Assembly (NCBI RefSeq): GCF_017356015.1
Contig: NZ_JAFIQV010000002.1
Span: forward strand, 1-64,000
Origin: Azospirillum sp. SYSU D00513
GTDB taxonomy: Bacteria > Pseudomonadota > Alphaproteobacteria > Azospirillales > Azospirillaceae
DNA: 64,000 nt
Direction of reading: 5' to 3'
Part shown: positions 8,507-18,098 of the stretch, in pieces
How the letters are laid out: every line of letters starts with the position of its first letter
Position numbering within the stretch: the stretch's first letter is position 1
Notes under the pieces: generated by a model
Told to the model about the DNA's origin: nothing
Databases searched by the model: none
The model's input: the letters and a program-made list of their open reading frames with translations, nothing else
Made by a program: the position numbers and the translations under genes

Positions 8507-8846
8507 CCTGGACCTCTCGAAGGTCGATTGGAGCCGTGTGGCGGCGGCCGGCGACGAGGCCATCGACGAACAGATCGCCGGCGATCCGGATGTTTCACCG
8601 GTGTTCACGGACGAGGAACTGGCGCGCGCGCGGCGCGTCCTGCCGCCGCCGGCGCCCGAGGATGTGCGTGCGATCCGCCAAAGGCTCGGCCTCAGCCAGG
8701 AGCAGTTCGCCGCCCGCTACGGCTTTTCCGTGGAAACGATCCGCAACTACGAGCAGGGGCACCGGAAGCCGCAGGGGCCGGCGCGGGTGCTTTTGCGGGT
8801 GATCGCCAGCGAGCCCGACGCGGTCACCCGCGCCCTGGCCCGCTGA
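8478..8846 (+). CDS. XRE-type helix-turn-helix antitoxin partner of BrnT
   Basis: A 122-residue predicted antitoxin and autorepressor. The first ~60 residues carry a segment typical of such antitoxins (IDEQIAGDPDVSPVFTDEEL), likely to bind the toxin. Residues ~65-115 are an HTH (VRAIRQRLGLSQEQFAARYGFSVETIRNYEQGHRKP). The ATG overlaps the toxin gene by 29 bp and has gagggag upstream. BrnT usually pairs with BrnA, a ribbon-helix-helix protein. Here the DNA-binding part is a HigA/Cro-like HTH, so this is a hybrid-type pair. It probably represses the operon. Confidence 0.85.
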   Translation: MPIVRRTRADLDLSKVDWSRVAAAGDEAIDEQIAGDPDVSPVFTDEELARARRVLPPPAPEDVRAIRQRLGLSQEQFAARYGFSVETIRNYEQGHRKPQGPARVLLRVIASEPDAVTRALAR

Positions 8847-8864
8847 TCGCACCTGCCCCGGGCG

Positions 8865-9887
8865 TCAACGCCGCGCCAGCGAGGCGACCTGGAAGAGGAC
8901 GCGGGCGCAGATGGTCTGGTCGGGCATGTTGGTGCGCTTGCACTCGGCCTCCGCCTCGACCAGCCGTTCCAGCGCCTGGCGGACCAGCGGGCCGGACCAG
9001 CGGCGGGCCTGGCCGGTGAAGCGGGACTTCAGCTTGTAGAAGACCGGCGGGCGCAACGACTCGACCACCGACTCGGCCGGCCGGCCGCCGGCGACCTGGG
9101 CGGCGACGAGCTGGAGCCGCTGGAAGTGGCGCTGCGCGCCGCGCAGGATCGGGACCGGGCTCGTGCCCTCCGCGAAGAGGCGGCCGAGCGAACGGTCGAG
9201 CGTGGCGAAGTCGCCGTCGGCGGCGGCCCAGACCGGTTCGTCCATCGACAGGGCGGCGCTGTCGCCGATGCAGGCCTGCGCGTCCTCCAGCCGGACGCGC
9301 TTCTCCCCGCCCATGTAGAGCGCCAGCTTCTCCACCTCGCCGCGCGCGACCATGCGGTCGCCGACGAGGTTCGCCGCGAGGAAGGAGACGGCGTCGGGAT
9401 CGGCGGTCTTTCCTTCGGCCCGCAGCAGGTCGGCGATGACCCCGGCCAGCGATGCCTCGTCCTCGACGTAGCAGGGAATGGCGGCGGCGGCCGGCGCGCC
9501 CTCGAACAGGAGGCGCAGCTTCGAGCGGGCGCCGAGGTCGCCCGACTCGACCAGCACGAGGCTGTCGCCCGGCGGCGGATCGTCCAGGAAGGCGGTGAAG
9601 GCGGCGGCGCAGTTGTCCTCCGCCTCGCGGACGCGGATCAGCCGTCGCCCGCCGGTGAAGGCGAGTGCCGCCGCCTCGTCGGCAAGGCGCGCCGGGTCGT
9701 CGGACAGGGCGCGCCCCTGCATCTCCGCCACGCGGAACGGGTCGGACAGGTCCTGCACCACCGTCCGCCCGATGGTCATGGCGCGGTCGCGGACCAGCCC
9801 GGTGTCCGGGCCGTAGAGCAGGACCGCGCGCACCTTCGGATCGGGGCTGCGCAGGAAGCCGTCGATCGCCCTGCCTTGCAGCTTCAC
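8865..9887 (-). CDS. holA: DNA polymerase III subunit delta
   Basis: Clamp-loader subunit that opens the beta clamp during replication. About 340 residues, normal for HolA. Visible family features are the N-terminal VRAVLLYGPDTGLVRDRA (degenerate P-loop region) and FTGGRRLIRVREAEDNC, then the C-terminal collar region (FYKLKSRFTGQARRWS). The start is GTG at 9887 (VKLQGRAIDGFL), with gaaggga 7 bases upstream. Longer frames run into lptE. It is the last gene of the DUF3576-leuS-lptE-holA operon. Bases 9722-9788 are the donor of the displaced copy near 8.1 kb. Confidence 0.93.
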   Translation of the reverse strand: MKLQGRAIDGFLRSPDPKVRAVLLYGPDTGLVRDRAMTIGRTVVQDLSDPFRVAEMQGRALSDDPARLADEAAALAFTGGRRLIRVREAEDNCAAAFTAFLDDPPPGDSLVLVESGDLGARSKLRLLFEGAPAAAAIPCYVEDEASLAGVIADLLRAEGKTADPDAVSFLAANLVGDRMVARGEVEKLALYMGGEKRVRLEDAQACIGDSAALSMDEPVWAAADGDFATLDRSLGRLFAEGTSPVPILRGAQRHFQRLQLVAAQVAGGRPAESVVESLRPPVFYKLKSRFTGQARRWSGPLVRQALERLVEAEAECKRTNMPDQTICARVLFQVASLARR

Positions 9888-9915
9888 GGTCGCTCCCTTC
9901 GGGAATGGCGGGTCG

Positions 9916-10533
9916 TTAGGGGGCGGCCTTCTGGGGCGCGCCGGCCGCGGCACCGGCCTGGGCCGGTCGGCCGAGCTGCATGGCGACCCGGCGGGTGATC
10001 TCGTCGGAGATCTCCACCAGCGCCCGGTCGTAGGCGTAGTCGAGCGTGGCCAGCGCGCCGTACTGCTGTTCCAGCACATTGTAGCTGATCATCGCGCGTG
10101 CCTGCGACTGGAGGACCACCTTGCCGTCGCGGTTGTCGATGAGGCGGTAGGGCGCGACCACCACGAGCTGGGCACGCTCCGCCGAGGCATCCTTGCGCAG
10201 GGCGAGCTTCTGCTCCGAGGCGCTGACCCCGGTCTCCAGCCTGTAAGGCATGCCGCCGTTGGACGGGGAGTTGTGGAAGCGGTCGATCAGCAGGTTGCGC
10301 AGCTGCTGGCCCCGCCGTTCCGGGATCAATCCGATCTCGACGCCGGAGAGCGCTTCCCCGACCCCGGCCGTGGCGGAGCCGCGGCCGTACAGGGGCTGGA
10401 AGCCGCAGGCCCCGAGTCCCAGCAGGGCGAGCGCCAGCAGCGCCGGACGCAGCGGGGACCGCACGGCACGGCCCCGCAGGACCGGATCCGCGCCGAGGGA
10501 AGCGCCGCCGGGCGCGGCTTCAGGCGACGACAT
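9916..10533 (-). CDS. lptE: LPS-assembly lipoprotein LptE
   Basis: Outer-membrane lipoprotein of about 205 residues that plugs the LptD translocon during lipopolysaccharide export. It has a lipoprotein signal peptide with lipobox [11 protein letters not shown]; the acylated Cys followed by GFQPLYG is typical of alphaproteobacterial LptE. The rest shows the expected sequence of Arg/Gln-rich early segment ([15 protein letters not shown]) and late helix ([17 protein letters not shown]). The ATG at 10533 overlaps the leuS 3' end by 14 bp, implying translational coupling. Confidence 0.9.
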   Translation of the reverse strand: MSSPEAAPGGASLGADPVLRGRAVRSPLRPALLALALLGLGACGFQPLYGRGSATAGVGEALSGVEIGLIPERRGQQLRNLLIDRFHNSPSNGGMPYRLETGVSASEQKLALRKDASAERAQLVVVAPYRLIDNRDGKVVLQSQARAMISYNVLEQQYGALATLDYAYDRALVEISDEITRRVAMQLGRPAQAGAAAGAPQKAAP

Positions 10534-13090
10534 TGACGATCCGATTCGGCACGACGATGACCTTGCGGACCGGCTTGCCCTCCAGCGCGCGCTGCACGTT
10601 GTCGTCGGCGAGCGCCATCGACTCGGCGACCTCCTTGGCGGCGTCACGCGGCATGGCCAGCGTGGCGCGCAGCTTGCCGTTGACCTGCACCGCGATGGTG
10701 ACGGTGTCCTCCACCACCAGCGACGGATCGGCCTCCGGCCAGGGCTGGTCGGCCAGCAGCGTGCCGTGGCCGAGCTGCGCCCACAGCTCCTCGCCCAGAT
10801 GGGGCATCATCGGGCCGATCAGCCGCACGACCGACTCGAAGCCCTCGCGCAGGATCCAGGCCTCGCCCTCGCCCTTGCCGTCGATCTCCGCCAGCGCGTT
10901 CGACAGCTCGCGCACGCGGGCGACCGCCTTGTTGAAGCGGAACTTGTCGAGGTCCTCGGACATGCCGGCGATGGCCTTGTGCACCGCCCGGCGGGTGGCC
11001 TCCGCCCGTTCGCTCAGGCGCTCAGGCTTTGGCGAACCCGGCGCGGGAAGCGGCACCGGCGCCTCGGTGATCATGCGCCACAGCCGGTTGATGTAGCGCC
11101 AGGCGCCGTCGATGCCGGCCTCGGTCCATTCCAGGTCGCGCTCGGGCGGGCTGTCGGAGAGCATGAACAGGCGGGCGGCGTCGGCGCCGTAGGTGCCGAT
11201 GATGTGGGCCGGGTCCACCACGTTCTTCTTGGACTTGGACATCTTCTCGACGCGGCCGACATTGACCGGCGCGCCCGTGTCCGCGCGGACCACCTCGCCC
11301 CGGTCGTTCTTCGTCAGGTCGGTCGGGGCCAGCCAGGCGCCGGTGGCGGCGTCCTTGTAGGTCTCGTGGTTGACCATGCCCTGGGTGAAGAGGCCGGCGA
11401 AGGGCTCCTCCACGTTCAGGTAGCCGCAGCGCTTCAGCGCGCGCGTCCAGAAGCGCGAGTAGAGCAGGTGGAGCACGGCGTGCTCGATGCCGCCGATGTA
11501 CTGGTCCACGGCCAGCCAGTAATCCACCGCCGCGCGGTCGAAGGCCACGTCATTGCTCTTGGGCGAGCAGAAGCGCGCGAAGTACCAGGACGACTCGATG
11601 AAGGTGTCGAAGGTGTCCGTCTCGCGCAGCGCCGGCTTGCCGCAGACCGGGCAGCTCGTGTGCTTCCAGGTCGGGTGATGGTCGAGCGGGTTGCCCGGCT
11701 TGTCGAAGGTGACGTCCTCGGGCAGCACCACCGGCAGGTCCGACTCGGGCACCGGCACCGGCCCGTGGTCCGGGCAGTGGATGACCGGGATCGGGCAGCC
11801 CCAGTAGCGCTGGCGGGACACGCCCCAGTCGCGCAGGCGGTATTGCGTGGTCCGCTCGCCCTGGCCCGCTTCTTCAAGCCGGCGGCCGACCTCCTGCTTG
11901 CCCGACTCGACGTCGAGCCCGTCCAGGAACCGCGAGTTGCGCAGCACGCCCGGCCCCGTGTAGGCCTCGTCGCCCACGGCGAAGCTCGCCGGATCGGCGT
12001 CGGCCGGGACGACCACCGGGGTGACCGGCAGCCCGTACTTGCGGGCGAAGTCCAGGTCGCGCTGGTCGTGCGCCGGGCAGCCGAAGATGGCGCCCGTGCC
12101 GTATTCCATCAGCACGAAGTTGGCGACGTAGACCGGCAGCTCCCAGGAGGGGTCGAAGGGGTGGACGACCCGCAGCCCGGTGTCGAAGCCGCGCTTCTCC
12201 GCCGTCTCGATGGCCTCCTCGCTCGTGCCCAGCCGGTTGCACTCGGCGATGAACTCGGCGAGGTCCGGGTTGTTCGCGGCCAGCTCGGCGGCCAGCGGGT
12301 GGTTGGCCGAGATGGCGGCGAAGGAAGCGCCGAACAGCGTGTCGGGCCGGGTCGTGAAGACCTCAAGCTTGTCCTCGCGGCCCTTGAGCGCGAAGCGGAA
12401 GCGCACGCCGGTGGACTTGCCGATCCAGTTCTCCTGCATGATCCGCACGCGCTCGGGCCAGCGGTCGAGCGTGCCAAGGCCGTCGAGCAGCTCCTCGGCG
12501 CAGTCCGTGATCTTCAGGAACCACTGCGACAGCTTGCGCTTTTCCACCAGCGCGCCGGTGCGCCAGCCGCGGCCGTCGATCACCTGCTCGTTGGCGAGCA
12601 CCGTGTTGTCCACCGGGTCCCAGTTGACCCAGGATTCCTTGCGGTAGGCGAGGCCGGCTTTCAGGAAGTCCAGGAACATCTTCTGCTCGTGGCGGTAATA
12701 CTCCACGTCGCAGGTGGCGATCTCACGACTCCAGTCGATGGACAGGCCCATCGTCTTGAGCTGGCCGCGCATCGTCTCGATGTTCTCGCGCGTCCATTTG
12801 GCGGGGTGGACCTTCTTCTCCAGCGCGGCGTTCTCCGCCGGCAGACCGAAGGCGTCCCAGCCCATGGGGTGCAGCACGTTGAAGCCGTTCGCCCGCTTGA
12901 AGCGCGCGATCACGTCGCCGATCGTGTAGTTGCGGACATGGCCCATGTGGATGCGCCCCGATGGATAGGGGAACATCTCCAGCACGTAGTATTTGGGCCG
13001 CGAGGCGTCCTCGGTCGCGGTGAAGCAGCCCTGCCGCTCCCACACGCCCTGCCACTTCGCCTCGGTTTCCTTAACATTATAACGCGACAT
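10520..13090 (-). CDS. leuS: Leucyl-tRNA synthetase
   Basis: Class I aminoacyl-tRNA synthetase of 856 residues that charges tRNA-Leu. The HIGH-type motif is [15 protein letters not shown] near residue 45 and the KMSKS loop is [14 protein letters not shown] near residue 614. Between them lies the CP1 editing domain ([15 protein letters not shown] and [15 protein letters not shown]), followed by zinc-binding-type Cys residues ([12 protein letters not shown]). The C-terminal anticodon and DALR-like regions are present, ending [13 protein letters not shown]. It is complete and follows the DUF3576 lipoprotein gene after about 85 bp. Confidence 0.98.
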   Translation of the reverse strand: MSRYNVKETEAKWQGVWERQGCFTATEDASRPKYYVLEMFPYPSGRIHMGHVRNYTIGDVIARFKRANGFNVLHPMGWDAFGLPAENAALEKKVHPAKWTRENIETMRGQLKTMGLSIDWSREIATCDVEYYRHEQKMFLDFLKAGLAYRKESWVNWDPVDNTVLANEQVIDGRGWRTGALVEKRKLSQWFLKITDCAEELLDGLGTLDRWPERVRIMQENWIGKSTGVRFRFALKGREDKLEVFTTRPDTLFGASFAAISANHPLAAELAANNPDLAEFIAECNRLGTSEEAIETAEKRGFDTGLRVVHPFDPSWELPVYVANFVLMEYGTGAIFGCPAHDQRDLDFARKYGLPVTPVVVPADADPASFAVGDEAYTGPGVLRNSRFLDGLDVESGKQEVGRRLEEAGQGERTTQYRLRDWGVSRQRYWGCPIPVIHCPDHGPVPVPESDLPVVLPEDVTFDKPGNPLDHHPTWKHTSCPVCGKPALRETDTFDTFIESSWYFARFCSPKSNDVAFDRAAVDYWLAVDQYIGGIEHAVLHLLYSRFWTRALKRCGYLNVEEPFAGLFTQGMVNHETYKDAATGAWLAPTDLTKNDRGEVVRADTGAPVNVGRVEKMSKSKKNVVDPAHIIGTYGADAARLFMLSDSPPERDLEWTEAGIDGAWRYINRLWRMITEAPVPLPAPGSPKPERLSERAEATRRAVHKAIAGMSEDLDKFRFNKAVARVRELSNALAEIDGKGEGEAWILREGFESVVRLIGPMMPHLGEELWAQLGHGTLLADQPWPEADPSLVVEDTVTIAVQVNGKLRATLAMPRDAAKEVAESMALADDNVQRALEGKPVRKVIVVPNRIVNVVA

Positions 13091-13174
13091 GACCGCCGGA
13101 ACTTTTCAAAGGGGAAGGTCAAGAGGTGGAAGGGCCGCCCGCCCGCGTCCGCGGGCCGGGCGCGGCCCGTCCCC

Positions 13175-13714
13175 TCACTGCTCGAGCGAAGCCTGCGCGA
13201 CTCGGAGCTGGCGGGCGCGGGTCAGGACGGCGTCCTCCAGCTTGGAGGCCGTCTCGGGGCCGACGCCGGCCTCGCGCCAGTCGTTGCCGACCCGCTGCTG
13301 CTTGAAGACCGCGACGCGCACGCCGTCGGCACGGAGCTGACGGTCCATGATGTAGAGGTTGACCTTGAAGCGCTCGTTCGGCGATTCGGGCGGCGAATGC
13401 CAGTCGGTCAGGATGACGCCGCCGAACGGGTCGGCCGACACGATCGGCATGAAGGAGAGCGTGTCGAGCGAAGCGCGCCACAGGAAGCTGTTGACGCCGA
13501 GCCCGCCCGACTGGTCGTCGGCGCGGTCGCGCTTGCCGTTGCCGAACAGGCTCAGCCCGCCGTCGCTGCCGAACACGCTGCCGAACCGGTACATGTCGCG
13601 CTTGTCGGCTTCGGCGATGGTCTCGGTCTTACCCCCCCAGCTCGAGCAGCCGGCCAGGGCCATGGAGGCCGCCAGCAGGGCGGGGGCGAAGCGGAGGGCG
13701 TTGGAACGGCGCAT
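13175..13714 (-). CDS. DUF3576 domain lipoprotein
   Basis: A 179-residue predicted lipoprotein. Signal peptide and lipobox (MALAGCSSWGG) are clear. The body contains conserved-looking blocks LGVNSFLWRASLDTLSFMPI, GGVILTDWHSPPESPNERFKVNLYI and ADGVRVAVFKQ. I place it in DUF3576, an alphaproteobacterial family of unknown function usually upstream of leuS. It heads the leuS-lptE-holA group here, so an envelope role is plausible, but nothing specific can be shown. The ATG at 13714 begins the signal peptide; the longer frame upstream is Pro/Arg-rich and unlikely. Confidence 0.85.
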   Translation of the reverse strand: MRRSNALRFAPALLAASMALAGCSSWGGKTETIAEADKRDMYRFGSVFGSDGGLSLFGNGKRDRADDQSGGLGVNSFLWRASLDTLSFMPIVSADPFGGVILTDWHSPPESPNERFKVNLYIMDRQLRADGVRVAVFKQQRVGNDWREAGVGPETASKLEDAVLTRARQLRVAQASLEQ

Positions 13715-14075
13715 GGTCTGGAGGCCCGATTGCAGGAATTCACGAAGCCGCGCGCGAAACGCGCCGGATTGCCGGTGAAAAGACCATAAAAGGCCGGGAC
13801 TGCGCAACAGGCGATGCGCGGCCCCTTCCCCACCGGAGCCCGCGCGCGTCCAGGGCATCGGCGGCCGGGAACGGGGTGGGACGGCAGGCGGAAAAACGGG
13901 CGGAACGGTCCGGCCCTGCCTCCTTTTTGTGTGCCCGTATGGACACAGTGTGGGTTCAATGAAGCCGCTTTCCGATTTCCGGCTTGCTGGCACCCCCCCT
14001 CCCTGCGTACCAAGATGCCAGCCAGGACGTATCGAAACCCGGCTGAAAATGCTGCCAGGATGGAGGCAATACATC
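13715..14075. other. 361-bp divergent intergenic region
   Basis: It separates the DUF3576 lipoprotein gene from the first porin and must hold both promoters. I see no gene, repeat or convincing sigma-70 boxes. The porin has a good ribosome site (tggagg, 14061-14066). Confidence 0.5.
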
Positions 14076-15164
14076 ATGAACCGTTATCTGCTCGCGGGCT
14101 GCGCCGCTGTTGCTCTCACTCTGGGTGCTGGCGCCGCCAACGCCCAGGCCAAGTTCGAAGTCAAGGTCGGCGGCGACTACTACTTCGAAGCCGGTTACGT
14201 TGACGACGAGCCCGATGCCGGCCGTAACGTCGAGTTCCGCAACCGCTTCCGCCTGGTCGTGACGCCGCAGGCGAAGGCCGACAACGGCCTCGAGTACGGC
14301 GCCCGCGTCCGTATCCGCGCCATGGCCAACGGTGGCGTCGACCACGACCGCGCCTTCATGTTCGTGCAGGGCGGCTTCGGCCAGGTCCAGCTCGGCACCG
14401 TGAACAGCTACAACGATCAGACCGGCGTTTCGCGTCCGATCAGCTGGCAGCCGCTGGGCAACTGGGACTTCGCCAACGCCTGGGCCACCGGCACCGGCGG
14501 CAACCTCGGCCCGAACGCCCTCAGCAACGGCTCGGGCATCAGCTGGCCGCTGATGAACCCGGATGGCGTCGGTTCGAAGATCGTCTACATCTCCCCGCGC
14601 TTCGCTGGCTTCCAGGCCGGCGCCAGCTACACCCCGCGCAGCAGCAGCCGTGGCACGGACATCAACCGTGACAACACCACCGGCGGCTACAACGACCTGT
14701 ACGAAGTCGGCGCCAACTACGTCAACAGCTTCGGCGGCGTCGAAGTCAAGGGCAGCGCCGGCTACTTCTGGGGCGACGCCCCGGTCGCCGGCCTCGAGAG
14801 CCTGAACGCCTGGCAGGCCGGTGCGCAGGTCGGCTACGCCGGCTTCGCCGTCGGCGGTAGCTACCTGAGCTTCGGCGACTCGGGCTCCGTCGCGGGCAGC
14901 GAAGACGCCTACAACTGGACGGTCGGCGCCGAGTACAAGGCCGGCCCGCTCGTCGTGGGCGTCGGCTACACCTACGGCGAGGAAGACGCCGGTGCGGTCG
15001 CCGGCGAGACCCAGGTCCAGTTCTGGGACGTGGGCGTTGGCTACACCGTCGCGCCGGGCCTGACCGTTCAGGCTCAGTACACCTACTTCGAGACCGACCA
15101 GCCGGCCGGTGTCGTCGAGAACGACGGCAACATCTTCCTGCTGCGCTCGATCCTCGCTTTCTAA
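14076..15164 (+). CDS. Outer-membrane porin (first of a tandem pair)
   Basis: A 362-residue general-diffusion porin of the alphaproteobacterial type. The signal peptide MNRYLLAGCAAVALTLGAG ends near ANAQA. The mature chain alternates short amphipathic strands with Gly/Asn/Asp-rich loops, includes the N-terminal block DNGLEYGARVRIRA and the L3-like acidic stretch DHDRAFMFVQGGFGQVQLGT, and ends with the outer-membrane signal IFLLRSILAF (C-terminal Phe). A ribosome site (tggagg) precedes ATG 14076 and a strong terminator follows. It is closely related to the next gene across signal peptide and barrel start, so the pair arose by duplication. Confidence 0.93.
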   Translation: MNRYLLAGCAAVALTLGAGAANAQAKFEVKVGGDYYFEAGYVDDEPDAGRNVEFRNRFRLVVTPQAKADNGLEYGARVRIRAMANGGVDHDRAFMFVQGGFGQVQLGTVNSYNDQTGVSRPISWQPLGNWDFANAWATGTGGNLGPNALSNGSGISWPLMNPDGVGSKIVYISPRFAGFQAGASYTPRSSSRGTDINRDNTTGGYNDLYEVGANYVNSFGGVEVKGSAGYFWGDAPVAGLESLNAWQAGAQVGYAGFAVGGSYLSFGDSGSVAGSEDAYNWTVGAEYKAGPLVVGVGYTYGEEDAGAVAGETQVQFWDVGVGYTVAPGLTVQAQYTYFETDQPAGVVENDGNIFLLRSILAF

Positions 15165-15186
15165 GCAAGGGTCCCTCGCGGGAAAG

Positions 15187-15217
15187 GGCGGTGGCTTCGG
15201 CCACCGCCTTTTTTTTT
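15187..15217 (+). terminator. Rho-independent terminator after porin 1
   Basis: A perfect 9-bp stem (ggcggtggc / gccaccgcc) closed by a TTCG tetraloop is followed by nine Ts (15209-15217). It lies 23 bp after the stop codon. Confidence 0.95.
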
Positions 15218-15475
15218 GCCCTGCCGCAAGCCAGGGCGTGGCCGACATGCGGGATGCGGCACCGGCATGCGGAAACTGCGGCACCCAGCCGAGCCTTGCC
15301 TCGATGACTGTGTTGGCCCACCGACTGTGTTGCCCTGGAGCCACGCTGTCGCCCCACGACACCGCATACGGCATTTTGCGGCTTGCCCGGCATGGAGAGG
15401 GCGGTTTAAGTCATTGCCAGCACATAGCTGTTCCGCCCCTTCTTCGGGGGGCGCCTTTCGGAAGGAATGAACTTC
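15218..15475. other. Intergenic region between the two porins
   Basis: 258 bp with no gene. A 10-base direct repeat (gactgtgttg) occurs twice about 20 bp apart near 15307 and 15327. The second porin must be transcribed from here because the terminator precedes it. Confidence 0.5.
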
Positions 15476-16531
15476 ATGAAGCGTACTCTTGCTATCGGCT
15501 GCGCCGCCGTCGCTCTGGCCGCCTTCGCCGGCACGGCCTCCGCCCAGACCAAGTTCGACGTCGTCGTCGGTGGTGACGCTCTGTTCACCGGCGGTTGGGT
15601 CGTCGACGAGGATACGGACGGCGGTCGCAACGTCGAGTTCAACAATCGCTTCCGTCTGGTGATCACCCCGACGGCCAAGGCCGACAACGGCCTGGAATAC
15701 GGTGCCCGCCTGCGTCTGCGCACCGGTTCCAACGGCGTCGTCTTCCATGACCGCGCCTTCATGTTCGTGAACGGCGGCTTCGGCTCGGTCCAGCTCGGCA
15801 CCACCTACGGCCTGTCGGACGACTACGGCATCATCGGCCCGGTGGTCGACGGCATCGCCGGCAGCTGGGACGACCAGGCTCCGGGCTACATCGGCGGCCT
15901 TCCCACCGGCAACACCGTCGGCACCGCCCTGCGCAACCCGCTGTCCAGCACGCCGCTGACCCGCGCCATCTACCTGACCCCGAACTTCGGCGGCTTCCAG
16001 GCTGGCGTGTCCTACGCTCCGCAGGATGACAACGGCACGTCGATCGACCGTAACCCGGCCGGCGTCAACGACATCGTCGAAGTCGGCGGCAGCTACTCCG
16101 GTACGTTCGGCAGCTTCACCGTGGCCGCTAGCGGCTACTACGAGTGGGCCAACACCGACGGCCCGGCTGAGAACATCAAGTCCTGGACGGTCGGCACCAC
16201 CGTCGGCTTCGGCCCGGTGGCGATCGGTGGCATGTACACCGACATGGGCGACCTGACCGGTGTCGGCGGCGGCACCGATGCCACGGCCTGGAGCGTCAAC
16301 GGCACCTACACCGTCGGCCCGGTCATCCTCGCCGGCAGCTTCCTGCGCGCCGATGAAGAGAACGTGTTTGTCGGCGGTGTCGACGACAAGCTCGACGTTT
16401 GGGAAGCCGGCGTCACCTACACCATCGCCCCTGGCCTGACCGCCGGCGTGGAGTATGGCTACTACGACCGCAACGCCGCTGCCGGTGGCGACTCGCACCT
16501 TGTCGTGTTCGACACCCGCCTGGCTTTCTAA
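15476..16531 (+). CDS. Outer-membrane porin (second of a tandem pair)
   Basis: A 351-residue porin. The signal peptide (MKRTLAIGCAAVALAAFAG, ending near ASAQ) and early barrel (GRNVEFNNRFRLVITPTAKA, DNGLEYGARLRLRT) parallel the first porin. The chain ends LVVFDTRLAF with the C-terminal Phe used for BAM-dependent assembly. ATG 15476 is preferred over ATG 15467 because ggaagga is only two bases from the latter but about eight from the former. The loops differ from its neighbour, suggesting different pore selectivity. It has its own terminator. Confidence 0.92.
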   Translation: MKRTLAIGCAAVALAAFAGTASAQTKFDVVVGGDALFTGGWVVDEDTDGGRNVEFNNRFRLVITPTAKADNGLEYGARLRLRTGSNGVVFHDRAFMFVNGGFGSVQLGTTYGLSDDYGIIGPVVDGIAGSWDDQAPGYIGGLPTGNTVGTALRNPLSSTPLTRAIYLTPNFGGFQAGVSYAPQDDNGTSIDRNPAGVNDIVEVGGSYSGTFGSFTVAASGYYEWANTDGPAENIKSWTVGTTVGFGPVAIGGMYTDMGDLTGVGGGTDATAWSVNGTYTVGPVILAGSFLRADEENVFVGGVDDKLDVWEAGVTYTIAPGLTAGVEYGYYDRNAAAGGDSHLVVFDTRLAF

Positions 16532-16555
16532 TCAGCCAAGACGGTCGTTTCCGGA

Positions 16556-16587
16556 ACGGCGGCGGAGCAATCCGCCGCCGTTTCTTT
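16556..16587 (+). terminator. Rho-independent terminator after porin 2
   Basis: An 11-bp stem (acggcggcgga / tccgccgccgt) with loop gcaa, followed by ttcttttt. It lies 24 bp after the stop. Confidence 0.92.
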
Positions 16588-16646
16588 TTGGCTTTCCGGC
16601 CAGCTGCGCCCTGCTTTCACCGCGGGTGTCCTGCCCCGGCATGACA

Positions 16647-16673
16647 AAGCCCGCAGCTTGGCACCGCGGGCTT
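16647..16673 (-). terminator. Possible terminator for the secreted-protein gene
   Basis: An 8-bp stem (aagcccgc / gcgggctt) with an 11-base loop. Read on the minus strand it is followed by a short T-run (tttgtc), about 75 bp past the stop of the gene ending at 16750. Confidence 0.45.
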
Positions 16674-16749
16674 CGTTGATTGGCACCATGGACCGCCGGA
16701 GGCCGCCGGACCTCTTCCCCCGGCGTTCCCCTTGCGGGTCGGCGGCCGC

Positions 16750-17259
16750 TTATTTCTTCTCCGGGTTGGCCCTGGACGGCAGCGCCTCCGCCTGGCAGAG
16801 GAAAAGCATCACGGCGTCCGCGGCCGGAACCCAGACGGTCAGCACGGACTGCTTGCTCTTCTTGCCCAGGAAGGCGAAGACGTTCGGCATCACCGAGGAC
16901 TCCGCGCTCGCCTTGCTGATGGCATAACCGTTCTTCTCCATGGCGGTCATGGTGGGCTGAACGATCTTGTCCAGCGCGCCCTGGTCGCCGCGCGGAAAGG
17001 TCCAGCCATAGCTTTCGAGCTTGCCGCAGCGCAGGCGGTTGTCGGCGGCGACCTGTTCCATGAAGGCCTGGTAGCCGCCGTCATCGGTCAGGGCGAGGGG
17101 GCGCACCTCGAAGGGCACCTTGATCATCGGTGACAACGCGACGGTCCCGTCGGACGCCGCCGCCTTCGGGGTGCCGGCCGGGGGCTTGTCCTGCGCGGCC
17201 GCCGGCAGGGCGGCCAGAAGTGCCGCGGTCAGTAGAAAGGGTCTGATCCAACGACGCAT
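16750..17259 (-). CDS. Secreted hypothetical protein
   Basis: A 169-residue protein that I do not recognise. It has a Sec signal peptide (MRRWIRPFLLTAALLAALP, cleavage near AAAQ), a Pro/Ala-rich stretch, then a globular part with two Cys (RLRCGKLESYGW and LFLCQAEALP), which could form a disulfide in the periplasm. The region YGWTFPRGDQGALDKIVQPTMTAMEKNGYAI looks like a folded domain. It is divergent from yggS with about 100 bp between starts. Codon use matches neighbours, so it is probably a real resident gene. Confidence 0.7.
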   Translation of the reverse strand: MRRWIRPFLLTAALLAALPAAAQDKPPAGTPKAAASDGTVALSPMIKVPFEVRPLALTDDGGYQAFMEQVAADNRLRCGKLESYGWTFPRGDQGALDKIVQPTMTAMEKNGYAISKASAESSVMPNVFAFLGKKSKQSVLTVWVPAADAVMLFLCQAEALPSRANPEKK

Positions 17260-17357
17260 GGCGTCTCTCCTCGGGGGGCTTGCGTTTGGTTGGCACGTCC
17301 GTTACCACGCCGCACCGTCCGGTGTATACCGGGACGGAACAGCCAAGGGACCGCGCC

Positions 17358-18098
17358 ATGTCCTCGTCAAGCAACTCCTCCGCCACGCCCGTTTCCACGC
17401 CCGCCAACGCCGCGAACAGCGACTCCGTGACCGTCCGGCTCGCCCAGGTGCGGCACGCGGTGTCCGGCGCCTGCGCCGAGGCGGGCCGCGCCGCCGGCTC
17501 CGTCACGCTGGTCGCCGTGTCGAAGACCCACCCCGCCGAGGCGGTGGAGGAGGCGCTCGCCGCCGGGCAGCGCGTCTTCGGGGAGAACCGCGTTCAGGAA
17601 GCGAAGGCGAAGTTCCCGGACCTGCGCGGCCGCTTCCCGGACCTTGAACTGCACCTGATCGGCCCCTTGCAGACCAACAAGGTGAAGGACGCCGTGGCGC
17701 TCTTCGACGTGATCCAGACCCTGGACCGCCCCAAGCTGGCCGAGGCGCTGGCCGAGGAGATGGCGAAGGCCGGGCGCCGCCCGCGCCTGCTGATCGAGGT
17801 CAACACCGGCGAGGAGCCGCAGAAGGCCGGCATCCGGCCCGCGGACCTCGACGGCTTCGTCGCCGCCTGCCGCGAGACCTGGAAGCTGCCGGTGGCCGGA
17901 CTGATGTGCATTCCGCCGCAGGACGAGGAGCCGGCGATGCACTTCGCCCTGCTCGCGGAGATGGCCCGGCGCAATGGGCTCGCCGAGGTCAGCATGGGGA
18001 TGAGCGGCGATTTCGAAACCGCCATCCGCTTCGGGGCCACCCATGTGCGGGTCGGCACCGCGATCTTCGGCGCGCGCCCCTACCCGGCAGCGGGATAG
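17358..18098 (+). CDS. PLP homeostasis protein, YggS/PLPBP family
   Basis: Cytoplasmic protein of about 246 residues with the alanine-racemase-like TIM barrel that binds pyridoxal phosphate without known catalysis and buffers PLP pools. Diagnostic segments are SVTLVAVSKTHPAE (PLP lysine), VFGENRVQEAKAKF, HLIGPLQTNKVKDAV, LIEVNTGEEPQKAGI, GLMCIPP and the C-terminal SMGMSGDFETAIRFGATHVRVGTAIFG. The ATG at 17358 has aaggga upstream. About 35 residues rich in Ser/Ala precede the conserved part. The reading frame is open further upstream, but that extension has no support. Confidence 0.95.
   Translation: MSSSSNSSATPVSTPANAANSDSVTVRLAQVRHAVSGACAEAGRAAGSVTLVAVSKTHPAEAVEEALAAGQRVFGENRVQEAKAKFPDLRGRFPDLELHLIGPLQTNKVKDAVALFDVIQTLDRPKLAEALAEEMAKAGRRPRLLIEVNTGEEPQKAGIRPADLDGFVAACRETWKLPVAGLMCIPPQDEEPAMHFALLAEMARRNGLAEVSMGMSGDFETAIRFGATHVRVGTAIFGARPYPAAG

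Noticed and set aside
10250..13789. Plus-strand open frame of over 1100 codons opposite leuS and lptE
   Set aside because: The minus strand encodes complete LeuS; the antisense frame has shadow composition and no start signal.
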